This document shows positions 10,053 to 18,151 of a stretch of 64,000 nt of DNA, in pieces. Under the pieces are notes generated by a model. The model ran no database searches and had not been told where the DNA came from. It worked only from the letters and a program-made list of their open reading frames with translations. The position numbers were made by a program, and so were the translations under genes. Position 1 is the stretch's first letter. Every line of letters begins with the position of its first letter. The DNA comes from an uncultured Porphyromonadaceae bacterium (GTDB lineage: Bacteria; Bacteroidota; Bacteroidia; Bacteroidales; Muribaculaceae). The DNA is taken from assembly GCA_947177185.1 (NCBI GenBank), contig CAMWTJ010000008.1, forward strand, positions 1-64,000, given 5' to 3'.

Positions 10053-10997
10053 TCAGTCGTTATAAAACACCACTTCCTGTAGGTATCGGGCTATCTCGGT
10101 GCCGGGACGGTAGGATGCCGGAGCCGCGGGCACGCTGCGTGCTTCGTCGAGTATCATGCCGGGGATGTCGGCGCCGGCATGCACAGCGCACACGCATCCG
10201 CCGCCGAGGCGCGGGTTGATTTCCATTATGTACAGCCCGTCGCTGTCGAGGTCGTGTATCAGCTGCACAGTCACCGCGCCCCGCAGGCCGGTGGCTTCGA
10301 GGGTGCGCCGCACCAGCTCGACTGCTCGCGGAGAGTCTATGGTGATGCTTCGCACCACTTCTCCGCCGGCCACCTCCAGACGGCGACGCGGCACTATGGC
10401 AAGCGGCTCGCCGGACTGCACCGACACATAGCAGTCGACGCTGATTTCTTCGCGATGGTCGAAGCGCTGCTGTATCAGATAGTCGTTTCGGTCGGCCAGC
10501 TGCATTAAATCCGACTCCGAGTCAATCATTACGAGCCCTTGCGACGCCGAGCCGTGGCGAGGCTTGGCTATGAGAGGGGCAGTTACCTCGCAGCCCTGAA
10601 AAGTGGGAGGCACGGGCAGCGACAAATTCTCGAAAAACTCGGCTGCACGCACTTTGTCAAACATCAGTTCCGACAATTCGGCCGACGCGGCCGGCACAAA
10701 TACTTCAGGTTTCATGCCGTGAAGATTGGCCGCCACCGCTACCGCACCGTCGACAAAGGGCACCACTATATCTATCGAGTGTTTGTCGCACAGGTGCGCC
10801 AGATGTTCGTATATGTCGGCGTCGGCCCAGCGACGTCCTTCTACGATTGTACCCACTGCGGCAATGGGCAGATGCGTGCCGAGCTCGCTGCTGAAGATGT
10901 TGCAGTCAAGGTCGCGTCGGGCCGCAGCGCTTTTGAACAGCTTGGCCATGGCTACCCGCTTGGCCCCGCCCAAAAACAGTATATTGACCGCGCTCAT
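10053..10997 (-). CDS. ATP-grasp family ligase
   Basis: A 314-residue ATP-grasp enzyme of the carbamoyl-phosphate-synthase/PylC-like branch: an N-terminal Rossmann-like segment (NILFLGGAKRVAMAK), a central ATP-grasp with IAKPRHGSASQG (about 145-156), and a C-terminal metal-binding strand with IMEINPRLGGG. These enzymes activate a carboxylate by ATP and join it to an amine or thiol. Its position between the LegB-like dehydratase and NeuB suggests it modifies a sugar precursor, for example by adding an amino acid. That is inference from context. ATGA overlap with the upstream gene. Confidence 0.8.
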   Translation of the reverse strand: MSAVNILFLGGAKRVAMAKLFKSAAARRDLDCNIFSSELGTHLPIAAVGTIVEGRRWADADIYEHLAHLCDKHSIDIVVPFVDGAVAVAANLHGMKPEVFVPAASAELSELMFDKVRAAEFFENLSLPVPPTFQGCEVTAPLIAKPRHGSASQGLVMIDSESDLMQLADRNDYLIQQRFDHREEISVDCYVSVQSGEPLAIVPRRRLEVAGGEVVRSITIDSPRAVELVRRTLEATGLRGAVTVQLIHDLDSDGLYIMEINPRLGGGCVCAVHAGADIPGMILDEARSVPAAPASYRPGTEIARYLQEVVFYND

Positions 10998-11983
10998 CGG
11001 TTGTATATATCGGTTTTGTATTTGGCTAAGTTCTCGGGACGCACAAACCAGTCAATGGTCTTGCGCAGTCCTTGTTCCAGCGAATGTGACGGACGCCAGT
11101 CGGTGAGCGTGGTTATGAGCGTGTTGTCGCCGCACAGACGCCGCACCTCGCTTTTCGAAGGGCGCAGGCGTGCCGGGTCCACGACCCACTCCACGTCGGC
11201 ATCCATCAGCTTCGCTATGGTGCGCAGAGTCTGCTCCATGCTCACCTCCGTGCCGGTGGCAATGTTTATGTCGCGTCCTTCAATCCCTTCGGCACTCGCC
11301 AGGGCTATAAACCCGCGGCAAATGTCGGTGACATAATTGAAATCGCGTGTGGGCGACAGGTCGCCTACTTTTATGCTGCGCTCGCCGGCTGCAATCTGTC
11401 CGATAATGGTCGGTATGATGGCGCGGGCGCTCTGACGCGGTCCGTAGGCATTGAACGGACGCGCTATGACCACAGGCAGGTCGAACGCGTTGTAAAACGA
11501 AGCAGCAATGGCGTCGGCGCCTATCTTGGTGGCCGAATACGGACTTTGCGGCTGCCTCGGATGGGTTTCCGGGATGGGCACCTGCAGGGCCGTGCCGTAG
11601 ACCTCGCTTGTAGATGTGACCACGATGCGGTCCACACCCTCGGCCCGTGCTGCCTGACACATGTTGAGCGTGCCGCGGATATTAGTGTCGACATAGCTGT
11701 CAGGGGCCACATAGCTGTACGGGATGGCGATGAGAGCCGCGAGGTGCAGCACGGTGCCGCATCCGCGCGTAAGTTCGCGGCAGAAATCGCCGTCGCGCAC
11801 GTCGCCGCTTACGATTTCAAGGTCGGGGTGGCGCACGTCGTCCAGCCAGCCCCAGTTGTTGAAGGAGTTGTATTGCGCGAGCGCGCGCACTTTATAGCCT
11901 TGTGAAAGCAATGTTTCAGTGAGATGTGAGCCGATGAATCCGTCGGCGCCGGTTACGAGCACCGGCTTATTCTTGTCTATCAT
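10994..11983 (-). CDS. NAD-dependent 4,6-dehydratase/epimerase, LegB-like
   Basis: A 329-residue extended SDR enzyme. It has the NAD-binding GADGFIGSHL near residue 13, TSTSEVYG with the active-site Ser/Thr, the catalytic YSATK, and substrate-binding RPFNAYGPRQSARAIIP. The whole pattern is close to LegB-type UDP-N-acetylglucosamine 4,6-dehydratases and to GDP-mannose 4,6-dehydratases; LegB starts legionaminic or bacillosamine-type sugar synthesis. Placement before an ATP-grasp gene and neuB supports a nonulosonic acid route, but the aminotransferase and acetyltransferase steps are not in this operon. Confidence 0.85.
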   Translation of the reverse strand: MIDKNKPVLVTGADGFIGSHLTETLLSQGYKVRALAQYNSFNNWGWLDDVRHPDLEIVSGDVRDGDFCRELTRGCGTVLHLAALIAIPYSYVAPDSYVDTNIRGTLNMCQAARAEGVDRIVVTSTSEVYGTALQVPIPETHPRQPQSPYSATKIGADAIAASFYNAFDLPVVIARPFNAYGPRQSARAIIPTIIGQIAAGERSIKVGDLSPTRDFNYVTDICRGFIALASAEGIEGRDINIATGTEVSMEQTLRTIAKLMDADVEWVVDPARLRPSKSEVRRLCGDNTLITTLTDWRPSHSLEQGLRKTIDWFVRPENLAKYKTDIYNR

Positions 11984-11987
11984 GATT

Positions 11988-12443
11988 TCAGAACGTCTTG
12001 CGGAATTTATAATCTACTGTAGCTCCGTCTGTCGTGGTGTGCTGCAGATGCATGTGCTTGCTGTCGAGAGAAATTATATCGAGCCTGTTGATAGCGTTGG
12101 ACGTAAGCAGCAGCCACCACGGGGCGCTGTACTGCCCTTCGCCGGCAGCTGTGTTGTCGTCGCGGTGTGTGTAGTCTATGAAAATGGCGTTGTTATCGCG
12201 CTCCCAGCTGCCTATGCAATAGGCAAGCAGCGAGTGGCGGTCGTCGATCAGTTTGGTAAGCGCTATGGCGCCCTGGAACTGCATGAATGTGTGGTCGGGG
12301 CCAAGTTCCTGCACGGTGCCGTCCACCGACATTTCGTCGAGAACCCAAGTGCCGAACAGCGGCCCTATATCGCCGTCGTTGTGTGTGCAGCTGCCGCATG
12401 CTATGGCAAGGCACATAATAACGAGATGGACTATTCGTGTCAT
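11988..12443 (-). CDS. Small lipocalin-like lipoprotein
   Basis: A 151-residue protein. The start at MTRIVHL was chosen because it begins a clear lipoprotein signal (hydrophobic run ending in cysteines at residues 16 and 19); the longer upstream reading frame lies over the wzi 3' end. The mature part has the pattern LFGTWVLDEM near its N-terminus followed by alternating strands, typical of small lipocalin-like domains in Bacteroidales lipoproteins. Only 8 bases separate it from wzi. A ligand or function in the glycan operon cannot be assigned. Confidence 0.65.
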   Translation of the reverse strand: MTRIVHLVIMCLAIACGSCTHNDGDIGPLFGTWVLDEMSVDGTVQELGPDHTFMQFQGAIALTKLIDDRHSLLAYCIGSWERDNNAIFIDYTHRDDNTAAGEGQYSAPWWLLLTSNAINRLDIISLDSKHMHLQHTTTDGATVDYKFRKTF

Positions 12444-12451
12444 GTGAGTAT

Positions 12452-13990
12452 TTAATGTATAGATAGTGAACCCGAGTATCGCACTCCGAGAAATGCTCCG
12501 AAATTGTTGCCGCGCAGGCTGCCGGCATCGAAAGCTACCTGCATTTTCAACGACAACCCTTTCAGAATACGGTCGGCCCGCCATGCGGTTTCGGCCATGG
12601 CGGAATTGTTTATATAGCAATGCGCGCTCGGCAGACGTCCCATGCCCCACGCCTGCTGATAGCTGTACATCACGCGCCAGTCTATATCGTCGCCTATGGC
12701 GCCGGCCACTGCCACATGCACTCCGCGGGCTATGTTGTGGGCAAACATAGGTGTGCCGTCTGTATTATACACCGGCGCCTTCAGAAAAGGTGTGCCTATG
12801 GCCATGCCATAGTTGGCGTACGCGCCATACATATCGTTGTTGAAATAGTTGTCGCCTCCCGACGTGGCATTGGTCTGCGTCGTGCCGGGATAGTCGCCGG
12901 GCTCCCAGGGTATGGGGCCGCTTTCGTTTGTAAAATCGAGCCACTCTATGGCCGCTTCGGTTATTATGGCTCTGCGGGGGGAGTGGTAGGCTATGCCCCA
13001 CAGACCGTCGAGCCCGTTGAATTTGCCCAGGCCGGAACCGTCCTCCCAGGGATTCAGCAGATATGCGGATATCTCGGCGCCGGAGCGCAGGCGATAGCGC
13101 ATTTTCAAATCGATGGTGCCGAGCGACGAGCCTTTGTAGTACGCATCGCCGTTGCCTTCCATTGGCACAAGCATGTCAATGAAATCACGAAGGCGAGCGC
13201 CGTGTTTTTCCTCGCGTGTGAGTCGGCCGCGGTCGTACCATTTTGTTTCGCCGCCGAAGAGTCCGCCTACCTGCAGACCGGCCGTCACACTGAACGGCTT
13301 GGAGGGATTGCTGCGGAAATGCGCACGCTTGTAGGTGTAGAGCATGCCGGTGGCAAGCAAATCGTTGTAGCAGTTGAACTGGTCGCGTCGGAAGCCGTTG
13401 TCGGTAAATTTATTGTAGCTGATTACGCCGTCGATCTGCACCCAGCCGCGCGTAAGAGGGATATCTACGAAATCAAGGAATCCTACCTCCACTCCCGGCA
13501 GTCCGCGGGAGTTGTTGCTTCTGGCCGGGTCGCCGGAGCTGACAAGCGGATTGAGCAGATACGATTGTGGATTCTTTTGGCCGGCAGTCAGAAACACCTG
13601 TCTGTACTTGACAGTCGCATAAGCCTGCTGCACGACAAATGCCGCCGGCCGATACGATTGCGCTCCCCACGCTGCTGCCTCGCTGTCGTAATGCTCGTAT
13701 TCGGAAGCCGACGTGCGGTCGGCGGCCAGCTCTACGCCCGCCGCCCACGAAAAGCGGCGCGACTTATCCAGCTTCTTTTCAGCGGCTACATCGAGCATGG
13801 CTCCGCGGCGCCCGTTCATAAGACCGTTTTTCCACGACCCTATCATATATGGCGTGAAGCGCCCGGTGGAAGGCGCGGCCATAAGTGTCGCCTCGTAGTC
13901 GACCGTCATAGCCGGTTCGGCTGCATGAGCGAACGCGGCAACGGCAAGACACGCCGCCGCAGTGCTTATATGTTTGAATATCGGCCTCAT
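12452..13990 (-). CDS. wzi: Capsule assembly Wzi family outer-membrane protein
   Basis: A 512-residue protein with a signal peptide ending near AHAAEP and a beta-barrel-like remainder of amphipathic strands with many aromatic residues, matching the Wzi/capsule-assembly family in length and pattern. Wzi anchors capsular polysaccharide to the outer surface in Klebsiella and E. coli. The start (ATG at 13990) overlaps the stop of the upstream FdtA-like gene by ATGA; the longer frame to 14116 lies inside that gene and is rejected. This gene ties the operon to surface polysaccharide attachment. Confidence 0.85.
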   Translation of the reverse strand: MRPIFKHISTAAACLAVAAFAHAAEPAMTVDYEATLMAAPSTGRFTPYMIGSWKNGLMNGRRGAMLDVAAEKKLDKSRRFSWAAGVELAADRTSASEYEHYDSEAAAWGAQSYRPAAFVVQQAYATVKYRQVFLTAGQKNPQSYLLNPLVSSGDPARSNNSRGLPGVEVGFLDFVDIPLTRGWVQIDGVISYNKFTDNGFRRDQFNCYNDLLATGMLYTYKRAHFRSNPSKPFSVTAGLQVGGLFGGETKWYDRGRLTREEKHGARLRDFIDMLVPMEGNGDAYYKGSSLGTIDLKMRYRLRSGAEISAYLLNPWEDGSGLGKFNGLDGLWGIAYHSPRRAIITEAAIEWLDFTNESGPIPWEPGDYPGTTQTNATSGGDNYFNNDMYGAYANYGMAIGTPFLKAPVYNTDGTPMFAHNIARGVHVAVAGAIGDDIDWRVMYSYQQAWGMGRLPSAHCYINNSAMAETAWRADRILKGLSLKMQVAFDAGSLRGNNFGAFLGVRYSGSLSIH

Positions 13991-14424
13991 TTTTCTATTT
14001 CTTTTCTGAATGAGAGAAAATCGGAGTAACGGCGCAGGTACTCCGCCTCGTCGTAATGGTCGGATGCAAGTACGAGGCATACGGCACCCGACGAAAAATC
14101 GTCGATGGTACGCCATATGCCGGGGCGCACGAGCAGAGCGTGGTACGGACGGTTCAGCGTGAAGCGGCGTTTCAGATGGCCGTCGTCCAGCGTGACCGTA
14201 AAGCTGCCCGCAGCAGCTATGATGAGCTGTTGCAGACGTCGGTGCGCGTGCCCGCCGCGGCTTTCGCCTCCCGGCACATCATACAGGTAATACACGCGGC
14301 GCACGTCGAACGGCACAGTGTGGCCGCCCGACACAACGGAAAGATCGCCTTTTCTACGGCTGTGATGCCGGTCGAGCTCAAGTATGTCGCAGTCATGCAC
14401 CCGTGCGGCGCTTTTCTCGGGCAT
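13987..14424 (-). CDS. Sugar 3,4-ketoisomerase family cupin (FdtA/WxcM-like), copy 2
   Basis: A 145-residue cupin of the FdtA/QdtA/WxcM C-terminal family. Conserved features: YYLYDVPGGESRGGHAHRR (about 47-65), which holds the family's catalytic histidines, and the later PGIWRTIDDFSSGAVCLVLAS. These enzymes convert dTDP-4-keto-6-deoxyglucose to a 3-keto sugar, or act as sugar-nucleotide acyltransferase partners. It is a tandem paralogue of the preceding gene and overlaps it by 32 bases. Confidence 0.82.
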   Translation of the reverse strand: MPEKSAARVHDCDILELDRHHSRRKGDLSVVSGGHTVPFDVRRVYYLYDVPGGESRGGHAHRRLQQLIIAAAGSFTVTLDDGHLKRRFTLNRPYHALLVRPGIWRTIDDFSSGAVCLVLASDHYDEAEYLRRYSDFLSFRKEIEK

Positions 14425-14818
14425 AGGCTATGAATTGTTTGTAATTCTCGATATAATCGGCTCTGTCGTATGGCTCGGAGGCCACTACGAGCGCTACGGA
14501 GTTGGTGCTGAAATCAGACAACTGCCGCCACACTCCGGCCGGCACGTAAAGCCCGTAGTAAGAGCGGTTGAGGTGAAACGTAGAGCGACTGACACCATCG
14601 TCCACCGTGACGACAAAACTGCCCGACAGGGCTACTATCAGCTCACGGTTTCGGCGATACGCGTGCCCGCCGCGCTTTTCTCCGCCGGGCACATCGTAAA
14701 TCCAATAAGTGCGGGCGATGGCGAACGGCACGGCGTCGAGCTCTTCTATCACAGAAAGATTGCCTCTGCGGTCGAGGAATTTGGGAAGTTCTATGATCTG
14801 TGCTTCATCCATAATCAT
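14393..14818 (-). CDS. Sugar 3,4-ketoisomerase family cupin (FdtA/WxcM-like), copy 1
   Basis: A 141-residue cupin, first gene of the eight-gene minus-strand operon. It carries TYWIYDVPGGEKRGGHAYR and PAGVWRQLSDFSTNSVALVVAS, clearly paralogous to the next gene. A His-to-Tyr change (GGHAY versus GGHAH in copy 2) touches the motif that carries the catalytic histidines, so the two copies may differ in product or one may be a non-catalytic partner. A TATTTTTG promoter element ends 2 bases before this ATG, so Met3 (14812) or a leaderless start is plausible. Confidence 0.82.
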   Translation of the reverse strand: MIMDEAQIIELPKFLDRRGNLSVIEELDAVPFAIARTYWIYDVPGGEKRGGHAYRRNRELIVALSGSFVVTVDDGVSRSTFHLNRSYYGLYVPAGVWRQLSDFSTNSVALVVASEPYDRADYIENYKQFIAYAREKRRTGA

Positions 14819-14820
14819 GG

Positions 14821-14828
14821 CAAAAATA
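14821..14828 (-). promoter_or_regulatory. Candidate -7 element for the glycan operon
   Basis: TATTTTTG on the minus strand matches TAnnTTTG, just upstream of the first operon gene. No strong -33 element is seen, and the AT-rich context lowers confidence. Confidence 0.35.
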
Positions 14829-14872
14829 CAAAAAAATAATTAAAGAGCGGCTCGGCTTTATATAAAAATCAC

Positions 14873-14880
14873 TACATTTG
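14873..14880 (+). promoter_or_regulatory. Promoter -7 element for the M3 peptidase gene
   Basis: TACATTTG matches TAnnTTTG and ends 11 bases before the ATG at 14892 and 26 bases before the ATG at 14907; the latter gives a more usual leader length. Confidence 0.5.
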
Positions 14881-14891
14881 CATAATATATA

Positions 14892-17024
14892 ATGAAAACC
14901 AATCGAATGAAAAAGTTTCTCATACCTCTAACAGTTTTAATCTCAACAAGCTACATGACCAACGCGCAGAATCCGTTTTTCGATGAATTCCAGGGCGTGC
15001 ACGCTACGGCGCCGTTTTCAGCCATCGACAACTCTCACTGGATGCCTGCCATCGACCGCGGAATAGAGCTCGCGCAGCAAGAAGTGAACGCGATAACCAA
15101 ACAGCGTTCCACCCCTGATTTCGACAATACCATTGTGGCGCTCGAGCGTGTGGGCCGCGACCTCAATCGCGTGCTGAACGTGTTTTTCCCGCTACTTTCG
15201 GCCAATGCCGACGACGAAATGATGAATCTCAGCATCGAAGCGTCGCGCAAGCTGTCGGAATACTCCACAAACTTGATTCTGAACGAGCGTCTGTGGGATC
15301 GTGTGAAATATGTCTACGACCACCGCGACCAGTACACGCTCACTCCCGAGCAAAAAACGCTGCTGCAGAACACCTACGACTCGTTTGCTCTCTCAGGTGC
15401 CGCACTTGAAGGCGAGGACCGCGAAACTTTCAAGAAAATCAGCGCCGAGCTGTCGGAACTCACCACGCGTTTCGGCCAAAACGTGCAGAAAGAACTGCCC
15501 ACCTACGAAATATGGCTTACGGAAGCCGACATAACCGGCCTGCCTGAAAGCAGTGTTGCGGCTGCGTCGGAAGCCGCTGCCGCTAAGGGTCGCAAAGGCG
15601 AATTCCTGTTCACGCTCGACCAGCCCGTGTACATGGCTTTCATGAAATACAGCGACCGCCGCGACCTGCGCGAGCGCATGTATCGTCTTTACACAGGGCG
15701 CAACACCAAAGGCGAGTTTGACAACACTGAAGTGCTGCGCCGCATAGCCGAACTGCGCATGCAGATGGGCCGGCTGCTCGGAGCAGAGAATTATGCCGCG
15801 CACTCGCTGCAGCGCACCATGGCACGCAACCCCGAGGGCGTCTACAACCTCCTCGACCGTCTGCGCGATGCCTACAAGCCTGCATTGCAGAAGGAAATGA
15901 ACGAGCTTGCCGCGTATGCTTCCGGCATAGAGGGCAAAAAGATTGATATCAAGCCCTGGGACTACAGCTACTACGCCAATAAATTAAAGACCGAGAAATA
16001 TGCCTTCGACGAAGAAGCTCTGCGCCCGTATTTTGAACTCGGCAATGTGGTGGACGGTGTGTTCGGCCTCGCTACCAAGCTGTACGGCCTCACGTTCAAG
16101 CTCAACGACAGCATCGAGGTGTATCACCCGGATGTGAAAGCCTACGATGTGAACGGCCCCGACGGTTCTTACGTTGGTGTTCTGTACACCGATTTCTTCC
16201 CTCGCGCGAGCAAGCGTCCCGGAGCCTGGATGACAGGATTCCGCGACCAGTACGTGACAGAGGACGGCGTGGACGAGCGCCCGCATGTATCCATAGTGAT
16301 GAATTTCACCAAACCCACAGGCGACACTCCCTCGCTTCTTACGCCCTATGAGGTGGAAACGTTCCTGCATGAGTTCGGACACGCCCTGCACGGACTGCTC
16401 ACCGACGTAAACTATGCTTCGCTGAGCGGCACAAGCGTGTATCGCGACTTCGTTGAGCTTCCTTCGCAGTTCAATGAAAACTATCTTACGGAGCGTGAGT
16501 TCCTCGACGGTTTCGCACGCCATTATCAGACCGGCGAGGCCATACCGCAGGAACTTGTGGACGGACTCGTGCGCAGCGCTCAGTTCGGTGCGGCATACGC
16601 GTGCATGCGTCAGCTGATGTTCGGCTACCTCGACATGGCATGGCACACCATCAAAGAGCCTGTGAGCACGGATGTGGCAGCCTTCGAGCGCGATGCCACA
16701 GCCGGTGTGCAGATTTTCGAGCCGGTGGACGGTTCGCTCACTTCGCCTCAGTTCAGCCATATTTTCGCTGGAGGCTATGCCGCCGGATATTACAGCTACA
16801 AATGGGCTGAGGTGCTCGATGCCGACGCGTTCTCGATTTTCAAAAAGCATGGCATCTTCGACAAAGCCACCGCCGATGCTTTCAAGAACAATATACTGAC
16901 GCGTGGCGGAACTGAAAATCCGGCCGAACTTTATCGTCGTTTTGCCGGACGCGATGCCGAAATCGACGCTCTGCTTGAGCGCGACGGCATAAAGCAGCAG
17001 ATAGCTCTCCCTGAGAACCGCTGA
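14892..17024 (+). CDS. dcp: M3 family metallopeptidase, peptidyl-dipeptidase Dcp-like
   Basis: A 710-residue zinc peptidase with an N-terminal signal peptide (hydrophobic stretch ending near TNAQ), so probably periplasmic. The zinc motif HEFGHALHG lies near residue 493 and the third ligand region (FVELPSQFNENY) follows about 25-30 residues later, as in Dcp/oligopeptidase A. These enzymes release dipeptides from peptide C-termini or cleave small peptides. Starts at 14892 and 14907 are both possible; the second fits the promoter spacing better. The stop codon overlaps the next gene's ATG by one base. Confidence 0.93.
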   Translation: MKTNRMKKFLIPLTVLISTSYMTNAQNPFFDEFQGVHATAPFSAIDNSHWMPAIDRGIELAQQEVNAITKQRSTPDFDNTIVALERVGRDLNRVLNVFFPLLSANADDEMMNLSIEASRKLSEYSTNLILNERLWDRVKYVYDHRDQYTLTPEQKTLLQNTYDSFALSGAALEGEDRETFKKISAELSELTTRFGQNVQKELPTYEIWLTEADITGLPESSVAAASEAAAAKGRKGEFLFTLDQPVYMAFMKYSDRRDLRERMYRLYTGRNTKGEFDNTEVLRRIAELRMQMGRLLGAENYAAHSLQRTMARNPEGVYNLLDRLRDAYKPALQKEMNELAAYASGIEGKKIDIKPWDYSYYANKLKTEKYAFDEEALRPYFELGNVVDGVFGLATKLYGLTFKLNDSIEVYHPDVKAYDVNGPDGSYVGVLYTDFFPRASKRPGAWMTGFRDQYVTEDGVDERPHVSIVMNFTKPTGDTPSLLTPYEVETFLHEFGHALHGLLTDVNYASLSGTSVYRDFVELPSQFNENYLTEREFLDGFARHYQTGEAIPQELVDGLVRSAQFGAAYACMRQLMFGYLDMAWHTIKEPVSTDVAAFERDATAGVQIFEPVDGSLTSPQFSHIFAGGYAAGYYSYKWAEVLDADAFSIFKKHGIFDKATADAFKNNILTRGGTENPAELYRRFAGRDAEIDALLERDGIKQQIALPENR

Positions 17025-17506
17025 TGCAGACCCGGGAATTTTCCATCGCCCCCTCGGCCATTGCCGGCATGCTTGCCGGACGATGGCTCGGGAGGCGATG
17101 GTTTTATTTTGCTCTGCCGGTGGCTGTGGCTCTTGCGGCGTCGCTGACGGATGTGCGTTGGTTCGTGGTCGCCCTCATGCTGCTGTTTATAGTGTGGCCC
17201 ATGGCATTGTTTTTTGTGTGGACAGGCGAGGCGTTGCGGCCTGAAGCCGTACGCGCGGCCGTTCCGCACAGGATTGTTTTTGAAGAGTCGGGCTTCGTGA
17301 TAGAATACACCGCCGATGCCGACAGCGGGCGCGTGCCGCCGGATTCGGAAAGGTATGAATGGAAGGCCGTGCGCTCTATCGTATTCGGCAAACCTTACGT
17401 GCGCCTGGAATTATGTTCGGGCACATTTGTGGCGGTGCCGTACGATGCGCTGACGGCGGAAGAGTGGGGGCGTATTCAGTCTATGGGCCTCAGGCCGCCG
17501 GTATAA
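17024..17506 (+). CDS. Small membrane protein, YcxB-like
   Basis: A 160-residue protein with two adjacent transmembrane helices (about 27-42 and 45-65) followed by a short soluble beta-rich domain with YEWKAVRSIVFGKPYVRLEL. This layout resembles the YcxB-like family, whose function is unknown. Its ATG overlaps the Dcp stop, so it is coupled to dcp. Its 3' end overlaps the convergent carbonic anhydrase gene by 31 bases. Confidence 0.65.
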   Translation: MQTREFSIAPSAIAGMLAGRWLGRRWFYFALPVAVALAASLTDVRWFVVALMLLFIVWPMALFFVWTGEALRPEAVRAAVPHRIVFEESGFVIEYTADADSGRVPPDSERYEWKAVRSIVFGKPYVRLELCSGTFVAVPYDALTAEEWGRIQSMGLRPPV

Positions 17507-18018
17507 GTATCCATCACATATCCGGCCACGCCTATGCCCTCAGGCATCAGAGGGTGATGCTTTATCAGATCGACCGTTTCAGCCACGGCTGCGTCGGTGT
17601 CGTCAAAGCCGTGGAGCCAGTTGCGCAAATCTATGCCGCAGTGCTCCATGAGGGAAATGTGCTCGTCGCTGATGCCACGCTCGCGCATGAGCTGCAGCAT
17701 GTGTTCCGCATCCATGCCCTGCACGCCGCATCCGGTGTGTCCGACTACCATTATTTCTTCTACTCCGAGCTCATAAACCGCAATCAGCAGACTGCGCATA
17801 GTGGAGTCAAAGGGATTTGTGATGGTTGCACCTGCGTTTTTGATGATTTTCACGTCGCCGTTGCGCAGACCGAGAGCCGCCGGCAGGAGTTCCACCAGCC
17901 GGGTGTCCATGCACGATACTATTGCAATCTTTTTGTCGGGATACTTGTCGGTTGCAAAGCGCTCATACCCGCGCTCGGCTACAAAACTGCGGTTGAATTC
18001 GAGTATTTCGTCTATCAT
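17476..18018 (-). CDS. Beta-class carbonic anhydrase
   Basis: A 180-residue zinc enzyme interconverting CO2 and bicarbonate. The beta-class zinc ligands are visible: Cys in SCMDTR (about residue 36) and His/Cys in VVGHTGCG (about 96-99), with the Asp-Arg pair of CMDTR. No signal peptide, so cytoplasmic. A well-formed promoter lies upstream at 18047-18078. The short length fits the mycobacterial/Cab-like branch of beta enzymes. Confidence 0.92.
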   Translation of the reverse strand: MIDEILEFNRSFVAERGYERFATDKYPDKKIAIVSCMDTRLVELLPAALGLRNGDVKIIKNAGATITNPFDSTMRSLLIAVYELGVEEIMVVGHTGCGVQGMDAEHMLQLMRERGISDEHISLMEHCGIDLRNWLHGFDDTDAAVAETVDLIKHHPLMPEGIGVAGYVMDTYTGGLRPID

Positions 18019-18046
18019 TTCTGTCGGTTGAACGGATTTTCAGCCT

Positions 18047-18078
18047 CAAAATTACACAAAATTTATGCCCCGGGCAAA
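18047..18078 (-). promoter_or_regulatory. Bacteroidetes-type promoter of the carbonic anhydrase gene
   Basis: On the minus strand TTTG (18075-18078) and TAATTTTG (18047-18054) are 20 bases apart, matching the consensus exactly. The start codon lies 29 bases downstream of the -7 element. Confidence 0.7.
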
Positions 18079-18151
18079 ACATAGCGGACAATATGGATAC
18101 GGAGAGTCCCGCCTTGTGAACGATTGGCACGCCGTTTGCATTATATAAAAT

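Noticed and set aside
12620-14029. 469-codon plus-strand frame opposite wzi
   Set aside because: Antisense shadow of the Wzi gene; no signal or domain, composition typical of complementary-strand frames in GC-rich DNA.
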